A stretch of 64,000 bases of DNA from Pseudomonas sp. UBA5706. GTDB lineage: Bacteria; Pseudomonadota; Gammaproteobacteria; Pseudomonadales; Pseudomonadaceae. The stretch lies in assembly GCF_002419965.1 (NCBI RefSeq), contig NZ_DIHC01000060.1, positions 181,498 to 245,497 of the forward strand, given 5' to 3'. Numbering within the stretch: the first letter of the stretch is position 1; the number at the start of each line of letters is the position of its first letter. The notes beneath the pieces are model-generated. The model saw nothing but the letters and a program-made list of their open reading frames with translations. It did no database searches and had not been told where the DNA came from. A program made the position numbers and the translations under genes. This document shows, piece by piece, positions 27,969 through 35,792 of this stretch.

Positions 27969-29711
27969 ATGTCTGATTCCCATAAGAAACCCGTCCTGCG
28001 TTCTGCCCAATGGTTTGGGACCGCCGACAAGAACGGCTTTATGTACCGCAGCTGGATGAAGAACCAGGGCATCGCCGACCACCAGTTTCAGGGCAAGCCC
28101 ATCATCGGCATCTGCAACACCTGGTCGGAACTGACCCCCTGCAACGCCCACTTCCGCACCATCGCCGAGCACGTCAAGCGTGGTGTCATCGAGGCCGGTG
28201 GTTTCCCGGTTGAGTTTCCGGTCTTCTCCAACGGTGAATCAAACCTGCGCCCGACAGCGATGCTGACTCGCAACCTGGCGAGCATGGACGTCGAAGAAGC
28301 GATTCGCGGCAACCCGATCGATGGCGTGGTACTGCTGACCGGCTGCGACAAGACAACCCCTGCCCTGCTGATGGGCGCCGCCAGCTGTGATGTGCCGGCC
28401 ATCGTCGTCACTGGCGGGCCGATGCTTAACGGCAAGCACAAGGGCAAGGACATCGGCGCCGGAACCATCGTCTGGCAGATGCACGAATCGTATAAGGCAG
28501 GCCAGATCAGCCTAGACGAATTCCTCTCCGCCGAAGCCGGCATGTCGCGCTCGGCGGGTACCTGCAACACCATGGGCACAGCCTCGACCATGGCCTGCAT
28601 GGCCGAAGCGCTGGGCACCTCGCTGCCGCACAACGCGGCGATTCCCGCGGTCGATTCTCGGCGCTATGTGTTGGCGCACATGTCTGGCATGCGTGCGGTG
28701 CAGATGGTCAATGAAGACCTGCGCCTGTCGAAAATCCTCACCAAGGAAGCCTTCGAAAACGCCATTCGCGTCAATGCGGCCATCGGTGGTTCGACCAACG
28801 CGGTGATTCACCTCAAGGCCATTGCCGGACGCATCGGTGTGGACCTGGAGCTTGACGACTGGACGCGCCTCGGGCGCGGCATGCCGACCATCGTCGACCT
28901 GCAACCGTCCGGGCGTTTCCTGATGGAGGAGTTCTACTACGCCGGTGGTTTGCCAGCCGTGCTGCGGCGTATGGACGAGGCCGGCCTGCTGCCCCATCCG
29001 CACGCTCTGACCGCGAACGGCCAAAGCCTGCGCGAGAACGTGAAAAACTCGCCGATCTACGGCGAGGACGAAGTGATCAGGGCGCTGGATAATCCTATCC
29101 GTGCTGACGGTGGTATCTGCGTACTGCGCGGCAACCTGGCGCCCTTGGGTGCGGTACTCAAGCCATCGGCAGCGACGCCTGCGCTGATGCAGCATCGCGG
29201 TCGCGCGGTGGTGTTCGAGAATTTTGACATGTATAAGGCGCGGATCAACGACCCGGATCTGGACGTCGATGCCAACAGCATTCTGGTCATGAAAAACTGC
29301 GGGCCGAAGGGTTATCCGGGCATGGCCGAAGTCGGCAACATGGGCCTGCCGGCCAAGCTGCTGGCCCAGGGCGTGACCGACATGGTGCGCATTTCAGACG
29401 CGCGCATGAGCGGCACGGCGTACGGCACGGTGGTCCTGCACGTGGCGCCGGAAGCGGCTGCAGGCGGGCCGTTGGCGGTGGTGCAGGAAGGCGATTACAT
29501 CGAACTGGATTGCGCCACCGGGCGCCTGCACCTGGACGTTTCCGAGACAGAACTGGCCGCACGTCTTGCCGATTGGCAAGCGCCGAAACAGTTGCTGGTC
29601 GGGGGTTACCGCCAGCTGTATATCGACCATGTGATGCAGGCTGATCAGGGCTGTGATTTTGACTTCCTGGTGGGTATGCGTGGCTCGGAAGTGCCGCGGC
29701 ATTCGCACTAA
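27969..29711 (+). CDS. IlvD/Edd-family sugar-acid dehydratase, L-arabinonate dehydratase type
   Basis: A 580-residue dehydratase that converts a C5/C6 aldonate to its 2-keto-3-deoxy acid. The three iron-sulfur ligand cysteines of the family are visible at residues 58 (SELTPCN), 126 (LTGCDKTTP) and near 199 (SAGTCNTMGTAS). The active-site region ends with GPKGYPGMAEVGNMGLP and RISDARMSGTAYGTVVLH. From memory it lines up almost end to end with the Rhizobium L-arabinonate dehydratase, which also takes D-fuconate and D-galactonate. D-xylonate or another pentonate remains possible. It is divergent from the transporter cluster and shares a regulatory region with it. Confidence 0.9.
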   Translation: MSDSHKKPVLRSAQWFGTADKNGFMYRSWMKNQGIADHQFQGKPIIGICNTWSELTPCNAHFRTIAEHVKRGVIEAGGFPVEFPVFSNGESNLRPTAMLTRNLASMDVEEAIRGNPIDGVVLLTGCDKTTPALLMGAASCDVPAIVVTGGPMLNGKHKGKDIGAGTIVWQMHESYKAGQISLDEFLSAEAGMSRSAGTCNTMGTASTMACMAEALGTSLPHNAAIPAVDSRRYVLAHMSGMRAVQMVNEDLRLSKILTKEAFENAIRVNAAIGGSTNAVIHLKAIAGRIGVDLELDDWTRLGRGMPTIVDLQPSGRFLMEEFYYAGGLPAVLRRMDEAGLLPHPHALTANGQSLRENVKNSPIYGEDEVIRALDNPIRADGGICVLRGNLAPLGAVLKPSAATPALMQHRGRAVVFENFDMYKARINDPDLDVDANSILVMKNCGPKGYPGMAEVGNMGLPAKLLAQGVTDMVRISDARMSGTAYGTVVLHVAPEAAAGGPLAVVQEGDYIELDCATGRLHLDVSETELAARLADWQAPKQLLVGGYRQLYIDHVMQADQGCDFDFLVGMRGSEVPRHSH

Positions 29712-29951
29712 CGGGCGGCCTGCCACGGTCGCTGTCGCGCGACACATGATCCCGTTGGAGCGACTTCATTCGCCCTCAGTTGGAAAAGTCGATGAATCCC
29801 TATCGGCTGGACCGATGTCTTGCGAAAGTCGTCGCTCGCATGGGTTTCATCAGTCGATTCGATTTCTCGCCCCAATATTTCACGCCCGCCCACTGCTCCC
29901 CGCCAATGCTATGATGCGCGGCATTCATCGCTCAGGATCGCCTCGCTCCCC

Positions 29952-30674
29952 ATGGATTACCGTAAGCCCTCTGACCGCAAAAGCATGCATTCGCGAATTG
30001 TCCAGGACATCGGCATGCAGATCGTTTCAGGCCGCTTCAAGCCTGACGACAAGCTCCCGGCCGAGGCGCTGCTGTGTGAGGAATACGCGGTTAGCCGCCC
30101 GGTGCTGCGTGAAGCGACGCGGGTATTGGTGGCCAAGGGGCTGGTGTATTCGCGGCCCAGGGTGGGGACCGTGGTCAAGCCGCGCCGCGAATGGCACATC
30201 CTGGACCCTGATGTACTGCATTGGATGATGCAAAGCTCTCCGCAAAACGAGTTCTTTGCGCTGTTGACCAGCGTGCGCATCATCATTGAGCCGGCCGCCG
30301 CTGCCTTGGCTGCACAGCATGCCACTGCTGACGAAGTTGCCGGCATAGGTGAGGCCTATCAGCGCATGGAAGCGGCACCGACGGTGGACGATGTGTTGCA
30401 GCCGGACCTGGATTTCCACAGCCGCATCGCTGACGCGACCCACAACGACCTGCTGGCACACCTGTGCAACATGCTGTCGCTGGCGTTGCGCGAGGCATTG
30501 AAGCATTCCAACAAGCGCCCTAACCTGCATGGGCTCGCCCTGCCAAGACACAAAGCGATCCTCACCGCCATTGAAAACCGCGACGCTCTGGGCGCCCACC
30601 ACGCCACGCTGGTGCAGCTGGACGATGCGCGCAGTGCGCTGAATGTGGTGTTGGGGCAAGGCTTGAAGCTGTAA
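29952..30674 (+). CDS. GntR-family (FadR subfamily) transcriptional regulator
   Basis: A 240-residue regulator. The winged-helix N-terminus covers residues ~10-75 (IVSGRFKPDDKLPAEALLCEEYAVSRPVLREATRVLVAKGLV). The FCD effector domain has DxxFH (PDLDFHSRIADAT) and a later His (LPRHKAILTAI) as metal/ligand contacts. The start ATG at 29952 is the first that leaves the DNA-binding domain intact without extra sequence. It lies 240 bases behind the dehydratase on the same strand and probably represses the cluster, with the sugar acid as inducer. Confidence 0.9.
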   Translation: MDYRKPSDRKSMHSRIVQDIGMQIVSGRFKPDDKLPAEALLCEEYAVSRPVLREATRVLVAKGLVYSRPRVGTVVKPRREWHILDPDVLHWMMQSSPQNEFFALLTSVRIIIEPAAAALAAQHATADEVAGIGEAYQRMEAAPTVDDVLQPDLDFHSRIADATHNDLLAHLCNMLSLALREALKHSNKRPNLHGLALPRHKAILTAIENRDALGAHHATLVQLDDARSALNVVLGQGLKL

Positions 30675-30804
30675 GCGCGCCTGCCCGCGAAGGCGACGTT
30701 TCAAATCACCTTGAGCAATCGAGTTCGCTACCGTCGTAAACCTCCGGCGTCTCCTACAGATAATGCGGCGCTGTGAAATATGCGATTGGCACCGAACCTG
30801 TGGG

Positions 30805-30827
30805 AGCTGCTGGAGCTGCTGGAGCTG
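30805..30827 (+). repeat. Short 9-base tandem repeat
   Basis: AGCTGCTGG occurs twice in tandem at 30805-30822, followed by AGCTG, inside a REP-like stretch. It looks like local slippage. Confidence 0.7.
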
Positions 30828-30845
30828 TGCGACAGTGGCGAAGGC

Positions 30846-30890
30846 GGCGGGTCATGAAGCAAGGTTTGTCAGACCCGCGCCGGTTTTTTT
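30846..30890 (+). terminator. Terminator downstream of the GntR regulator
   Basis: GCGGGTC and GACCCGC pair across an 18-base loop, followed by seven Ts at 30884-30890. It would also lie just past the stop of the histidine-kinase gene, which ends at 30912 on the other strand. Confidence 0.6.
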
Positions 30891-30911
30891 GTCGTCGTAA
30901 CCTGCGGTATT

Positions 30912-31604
30912 TCAGGGCAGATAGATACGAAACAATCCGCCGCCCAGTTGTCCGCCGTTGGCGATCTCGATATGCCCTTTCATACCCTGGCGCTGGTGCT
31001 GGCGTGCGATGTTTGCGGCGAAGTACAGACCCAGCCCCGTGCTGCCGCTGCTCTGGTCGATGCCCAGTACATAATCGCTCTGCTGCGCGATCATCTGCTC
31101 GGGGAATCCGGGGCCGTCGTCGTTGATGCTGATAACCACCTGCTCGGCGACCTGGCCTGCGGTGATCAGCACTTGCTCGCGTGCGAAGCGAATGGCGTTG
31201 ATCAGCACGTTCGAGACCACCGACCCGACCAGTTCACGATCGAAAAAGCCCGGCAAATCGAAATCATCAACCTCATAGCGTGCAGCGATGCCGCGGCTGT
31301 TCAGCACTTCCCGATGCAATGCCAGCTGCGCTTCGATGAAGTCGTCCAGCTCATGGTAATCCGGGCGCAACGGCAGCTGGTTCACCCCAAGCTTGTACAG
31401 CCCGAGTAACTGCACGAGCATGCCGTTCAGGTGCGCGAACTCATAATCGATCACGCCCTGCTTCGAGGTGCCGCGATCTGCCTCTGGCAACTGCTTGACC
31501 CACTCGCCGTGAGCCTGAATCAGCGATGCCAGCGAGTTCTTCATGTCGTGCACGGTGGAGGCAATCACCATGGAGAAATCCAGCCCCTGATTTCGATCTG
31601 TCAT
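30912..31604 (-). CDS. Soluble sensor-less histidine kinase
   Basis: A 230-residue protein made almost wholly of a kinase core. The H box is HDMKNSL with His19, N box NVLINAIRFA near residue 138, G1 box DDGPGFP and G2 box GSTGLGLYFA. It lacks membrane segments and any input domain ahead of the histidine, so it is cytosolic and its signal must come from a partner. Its ATG overlaps the stop of the response-regulator gene by four bases, so the two are translationally coupled and very likely a cognate pair. The signal is unknown. Confidence 0.88.
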   Translation of the reverse strand: MTDRNQGLDFSMVIASTVHDMKNSLASLIQAHGEWVKQLPEADRGTSKQGVIDYEFAHLNGMLVQLLGLYKLGVNQLPLRPDYHELDDFIEAQLALHREVLNSRGIAARYEVDDFDLPGFFDRELVGSVVSNVLINAIRFAREQVLITAGQVAEQVVISINDDGPGFPEQMIAQQSDYVLGIDQSSGSTGLGLYFAANIARQHQRQGMKGHIEIANGGQLGGGLFRIYLP

Positions 31605-33205
31605 CGGCCAAATGCCTTGGTTCGCAGTTTCTGATATCGGTCGTGACGGGGATCAGTCTCGGGCATCTTGCCCACCATTTTCAAACTGTCCTGACACTCC
31701 GTCAGGCTGGCGGCATCGAGGTTCTGCACCCCCACGTGCAGCAGCGACTGCGCCATGTTCAAGGCGATACTGATGTTCTTGGGTTGCAACGCCAGTGCCT
31801 GACGAAACAGGTCCTGCGCCTCGCCCAGCTTGCCGGCGCGGTAGCTGCGAATACCTTGCATGTTCAGGTCAACGGCAGCCTTGCCAGCACCGAGGATCTG
31901 CGGATCGTCGGTCTGTTTGGCGATGTTCTGCATGACCACCGGGTCGTCGCCGTAGATCTCCGCGCAGCTTTTCAGAATGCCGGCGCCTGCCGACTCCTGC
32001 CCCAACTGTTTGAGCTGCGCGGCCACGGCTAATGCCGCATCGGCGCTGAGAAACTGTTCCATGCCGTCGAGCCGGGCCATGGCCTGCTCGGTCAGCTTGG
32101 CAGCCATTTCCGGGTCGGAGCTGGCCACACTGGTGGCCTTCATCAGCCGTGCACGCACCTGCAGGCCTGGGTCGTTGGTGTGCTCCTTGGCAACGTCGCC
32201 CAGGGTCTGATTGATCTCCACGCGGGTGCGCGCGTCCAGACCACGATCGCCACCACGACTGATCAGGGCCTGCGCCAGCCCGAGGTTGGTTTCGGGGTCC
32301 TTAAAGCGCGAAAACTGGCCCTGGGACACGGCTTGGCGAAACGCTTTGGATGCCCCGTCGAAGTCCTGGTTATCCAGCGCCAACTTGCCCAGAAGTCGTT
32401 GACGGCGTACGGCATACGGCGACAGACGAACCGCCTCCTCGAGCATCTTTTGCGCACGATGCTGGTCGCCACTGGCGATCAGCACATCGGCCAGACCGTC
32501 GAACAGCACCGGCATCGCATTGAAGGCACGAATGGCGTCTTCGTAGACCGTCTGCGCTTCGGCGTTACGTCCGGCCTTGAACAACAGTTTGCCAAGCGCC
32601 GAATAAGCCCAGGGTTGCGGCCGATCGGCAAGTATCGATTTAAGAAAGCTTTCCAGCGGAACGTGCTGGTTCAGATCACGCAGCGCATCGGCCTTATAGC
32701 GCAGGCATAAGGGCGCCAAGCGCGAGTCCTGTTGGATCAGGTTGACGCAGGCCGCCAGCACCTCGGTCGGCTTGCCGCGATCCAACGCCTGCAGGATCGG
32801 TTTGAGCAGGTTCTTGCGCTGAACGATCTTCTCCAGTCGCTGCGCCAGACCCGCACGGTTGAACGGTTTGGTCAGATAAGCATCGGGCTCCCATTCCAGC
32901 GCGCTCATGACCATCGCCTGGCTGTTCTCGGCAGTAACCATGACGAACACGCTTTCGTGGCTGATCAGCCTGTCGGTCATCAAGTCTTCAAGGACCTGCT
33001 GGCCGTTTTTTTTGCCGTCGCCCAGATTGAAGTCGTGCAGGATGAAGTCATAACGCTTCTGCGAGCAGGCCTTGATCGCCTGTTCGCCGTTATCCGCGGT
33101 GTCCACTTCCTTGACGCCCAGTTCGCGCAGCATCGACCTGACCGAGCTGCGAAAATCGGAGAAATCATCGACGATCAGAAAGCTTTTTTGGTTCCACGCC
33201 AGCAT
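31601..33205 (-). CDS. Response regulator with TPR effector region
   Basis: A 534-residue protein. The receiver domain covers residues 1-125: acidic pair D13-D14, phosphoacceptor D58 in FILHDFNL, conserved T/S in MVTAENS, and K in LTKPF. About 400 residues of TPR-like helices follow (for example AYSALGKLLFKAGRNAEAQTVYEDAI and RSYRAGKLGEAQDLFRQALALQP). There is no DNA-binding domain, so output is probably by protein contact. The ATG at 33205, with AGGA upstream, is preferred over a GTG at 33220 that has no ribosome site. The coupled kinase gene follows. Confidence 0.88.
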   Translation of the reverse strand: MLAWNQKSFLIVDDFSDFRSSVRSMLRELGVKEVDTADNGEQAIKACSQKRYDFILHDFNLGDGKKNGQQVLEDLMTDRLISHESVFVMVTAENSQAMVMSALEWEPDAYLTKPFNRAGLAQRLEKIVQRKNLLKPILQALDRGKPTEVLAACVNLIQQDSRLAPLCLRYKADALRDLNQHVPLESFLKSILADRPQPWAYSALGKLLFKAGRNAEAQTVYEDAIRAFNAMPVLFDGLADVLIASGDQHRAQKMLEEAVRLSPYAVRRQRLLGKLALDNQDFDGASKAFRQAVSQGQFSRFKDPETNLGLAQALISRGGDRGLDARTRVEINQTLGDVAKEHTNDPGLQVRARLMKATSVASSDPEMAAKLTEQAMARLDGMEQFLSADAALAVAAQLKQLGQESAGAGILKSCAEIYGDDPVVMQNIAKQTDDPQILGAGKAAVDLNMQGIRSYRAGKLGEAQDLFRQALALQPKNISIALNMAQSLLHVGVQNLDAASLTECQDSLKMVGKMPETDPRHDRYQKLRTKAFGR

Positions 33206-33662
33206 CGAGATTCCTGTCACGGGAGAAAAAATCAGCCCAAGGGCATTTACATAATGAATCGACCTGGCGCCTTCATACCGCAGTGCAGATGACAGCCAAC
33301 ATCAAATGGCCGCAATGCTACGACTTGAAAGCTCAGGCGACTTGCCAAGCGGTAAGACGCCGCTCGTTCGGGGTATCGGCAGCGTAAAACTAAAACTTAG
33401 TTGGCAATCGGAAAAAGCGCCCTTCGCACGCGACGATTCGGCCCGACCGCATTGACGTCAGACGCACTCAGCGGGTCAGCGGACACGAAAGCGGGCACAG
33501 AAGATTCGAACCTCGCTTGCAAATCACCCGGCGCCGGAATCAATCACCGACTATGTTCATTCACTGACGTTTCCAAATATGTAAAGTCCATCATTTTTCC
33601 GCCGATATGCAGGGAAAGCGGCACATTCAGTCGCAGCTCTCCCTCCTGCCCGAGTACTGCTC
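33206..33662. other. Intergenic region between two divergent signalling genes
   Basis: This 457-base gap separates the response-regulator gene from the chemoreceptor gene. It holds the FliA-type promoter at 33582-33608 and a small ACTAA-AAC-TTAGT inverted repeat near 33389-33401. No gene with a ribosome site was seen. Confidence 0.6.
33582..33608 (+). promoter_or_regulatory. FliA (sigma-28) promoter for the chemoreceptor gene
   Basis: TAAAGTCC at 33582-33589 and GCCGATAT at 33601-33608 are separated by exactly 11 bases. The flagellar sigma-28 consensus is TAAAGTTT-N11-GCCGATAA. The match is 13 of 16 positions with correct spacing, 54 bases ahead of the start codon. Confidence 0.8.
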
Positions 33663-35303
33663 ATGTCCTGGCTGACCAATCTGAAACTCAAGTCCAAACT
33701 CCTGTTCGCGTTTAGCCTGTGCGCGTTGATCACCGTTGTGGTGGGCGTGCTGGGACAAAGCGGTATCTCACGTCTGTATGGCCTGTTTCAGGAGACGGTC
33801 GATAACAGCATGTTGTCAATCGCCAAAGTGGATTCGGTCAAGGCCAACGTTATCGCCACCAACCGCGACTTTTTCAAGATCATCGGCTTGAGCGCGCTCA
33901 AAGCCAGCCCGGACGACATCAACGCGTTGATCCAGTCACTCAAGGAAAACCAGGCCCAGGCTGACAGCGATTTCGCCATCTACCTCAAAACCCCGATGGA
34001 GCCTGACGAAAAAGCGGCGGGCGAAGATTTTCTACGCGATTGGCCAGCTTATATGGCTGCCGTACAGAGCACGTTGACCGTGATTCAGGCCGGTGATCTT
34101 GAGCAGGCGAGCAAACTGGCGGCCAGCAACGTGACACCCATCTACCGCAAGACCATGGACGAACTCAAGATCATCATAGATTCCAATTCGCGCCAGGCCC
34201 GCGAATCGACCCAGGCCGGTGTCGATACGGATCGCCACGTGACGTGGGTGTTGATCGTAGGCTCGCTGATCGCAGTGATCTGCGCCATCGCGTTGGGCTT
34301 GATTGTTACCCGAATGATCACCCGCCCGATCTACATGTCGGTGCAAAGCGCATCGCGCGTCGCTAACGGAGACCTGACCCAGGTCATTAAGCTTGGCGGC
34401 GAGGATGAGACCGGCCAGTTGCTCAAGGCACTGTCCGATATGCAGGGCAGCCTCAAAGGCACCGTGCAGCAGATTGCCAGTGCCTCTGATCAACTGGCCT
34501 CGGCCGCCGAAGAGCTTACGGTGGTGACCGATGACAGCACCCGTGGGCTGCAGCGCCAAAACGACGAAATTCAGCAGGCCGCGACCGCCGTCAACCAGAT
34601 GACCGCTGCCGTTGAGGAAGTTGCGCGTAACGCAGCCAGCGCATCGCTAGTGTCGGCGCAAACCGCCGACGATGCGCTCAAGGGTCAGCATCAGGTGCAA
34701 CAGGCAGTCAGCGCCATGAACACCATGACCGTGGAAATCAACGACTCGACTCAACGGGTCGGCGCGCTGGCCGGGCAGATCCGCGACATCACCAAGGTGC
34801 TGGATGTGATTCGCGGGATCGCCGAACAAACCAACCTGCTGGCACTTAACGCTGCCATCGAAGCCGCGCGGGCCGGCGAACAGGGCCGCGGCTTCGCGGT
34901 AGTTGCCGATGAGGTTCGTGCCCTCGCCCACCGCACCCAAGTGTCTACAGGCGAGATCGAATCGATGATCACTCAGGTGCGCAACGGTGCCGATGAGGCG
35001 GTGCAGGCCATGAGCAAGAGTCAGGCGATCGCGGTCAACACCCAGACGCTGGCCAGCGAAGCCGGTTTGGCGCTAGAGCGCATCAGTGAAGGCGTCAGCC
35101 AGATGAACGAGCGCAATCTGGTCATCGCCAGCGCGGCCGAAGAGCAGGCGCAAGTCGCGCGTGAAGTGGACCGCAACCTCGTGAATATTCAGGACCTGTC
35201 AGCGCAGAGCGCCGAGGGCGCCAACCAGACCAACGTCTCCAGCCAAGAACTGTCGCGCCTTGCGGTGTCGTTCAACACCATGGTCGGCAAGTTCATGCTG
35301 TAG
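33663..35303 (+). CDS. Methyl-accepting chemotaxis protein
   Basis: A 546-residue inner-membrane chemoreceptor. It has a first membrane segment at about residues 12-32 and a periplasmic four-helix-bundle-type ligand domain of ~155 residues. The second membrane segment is near 191-215, followed by a HAMP linker and the signalling domain. The conserved tip is near 385-425 (IAEQTNLLALNAAIEAARAGEQGRGFAVVADEVRALA). The ligand is unknown. Expression with the flagellar regulon is indicated by the FliA promoter directly upstream. There is no C-terminal CheR-binding pentapeptide; the protein ends MVGKFML. Confidence 0.95.
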   Translation: MSWLTNLKLKSKLLFAFSLCALITVVVGVLGQSGISRLYGLFQETVDNSMLSIAKVDSVKANVIATNRDFFKIIGLSALKASPDDINALIQSLKENQAQADSDFAIYLKTPMEPDEKAAGEDFLRDWPAYMAAVQSTLTVIQAGDLEQASKLAASNVTPIYRKTMDELKIIIDSNSRQARESTQAGVDTDRHVTWVLIVGSLIAVICAIALGLIVTRMITRPIYMSVQSASRVANGDLTQVIKLGGEDETGQLLKALSDMQGSLKGTVQQIASASDQLASAAEELTVVTDDSTRGLQRQNDEIQQAATAVNQMTAAVEEVARNAASASLVSAQTADDALKGQHQVQQAVSAMNTMTVEINDSTQRVGALAGQIRDITKVLDVIRGIAEQTNLLALNAAIEAARAGEQGRGFAVVADEVRALAHRTQVSTGEIESMITQVRNGADEAVQAMSKSQAIAVNTQTLASEAGLALERISEGVSQMNERNLVIASAAEEQAQVAREVDRNLVNIQDLSAQSAEGANQTNVSSQELSRLAVSFNTMVGKFML

Positions 35304-35324
35304 GGGCCTGCACTGCAATTGTCG

Positions 35325-35356
35325 GTTGCAGCCCGCCTTGCTGGCGGTGCTGCAAC
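35325..35356. repeat. REP hairpin after the chemoreceptor gene
   Basis: GTTGCAGC-CCGCC-TTGCT-GGCGG-TGCTGCAAC forms a near-perfect hairpin of the REP class, 22 bases after the stop codon. Confidence 0.65.
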
Positions 35357-35489
35357 TGGAATCTGTCTCTTGTTGCCCGATACTCAACTCGTTTCCAGCC
35401 TAGAGCGCCTCTATGCGCGGCCCATCGCCGCGTTGCGAAGCCAGCTTTTCGCCACCTGTGACACATTGGCGTATTGACTAAATCGTCAC

Positions 35490-35522
35490 GTGATTTGTCG
35501 CAAATCACATTTCGGTTACAAT
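35490..35522 (+). promoter_or_regulatory. Promoter with 19-base palindrome upstream of mqo
   Basis: GTGATTTG-TCG-CAAATCAC at 35490-35508 is a perfect 8+8 inverted repeat. It overlaps a -35 like TTGTCG (35495-35500) that lies 16 bases from a TACAAT -10 (35517-35522). The predicted transcript starts about 265 bases before the mqo ATG, a long leader without a supported ORF. The regulator that would bind is not recognised. Confidence 0.6.
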
Positions 35523-35792
35523 CGCCGCCCCCTTGCAGATCGCTTGGACCTGATGACCGAGTCCTGCGCGGGTTGATGTTTACTCAAGCTGCTGAATCCA
35601 ATGATCGAATAAGAAGCCAGCGCCGAGGGACATAGAACGGGAGACCGCCAGATTGCTGGCCTCTTGACCCTTCCTCCTCATCTTCCGAGAGCGAAGCCTG
35701 TAACGTTTATGCCCGATGCGGCGTACAACGCGACGGGATAGCGCCTGAAGAAGGGCTGCAGGTGGATAACTTTCTATCTATTGGATGAATCA

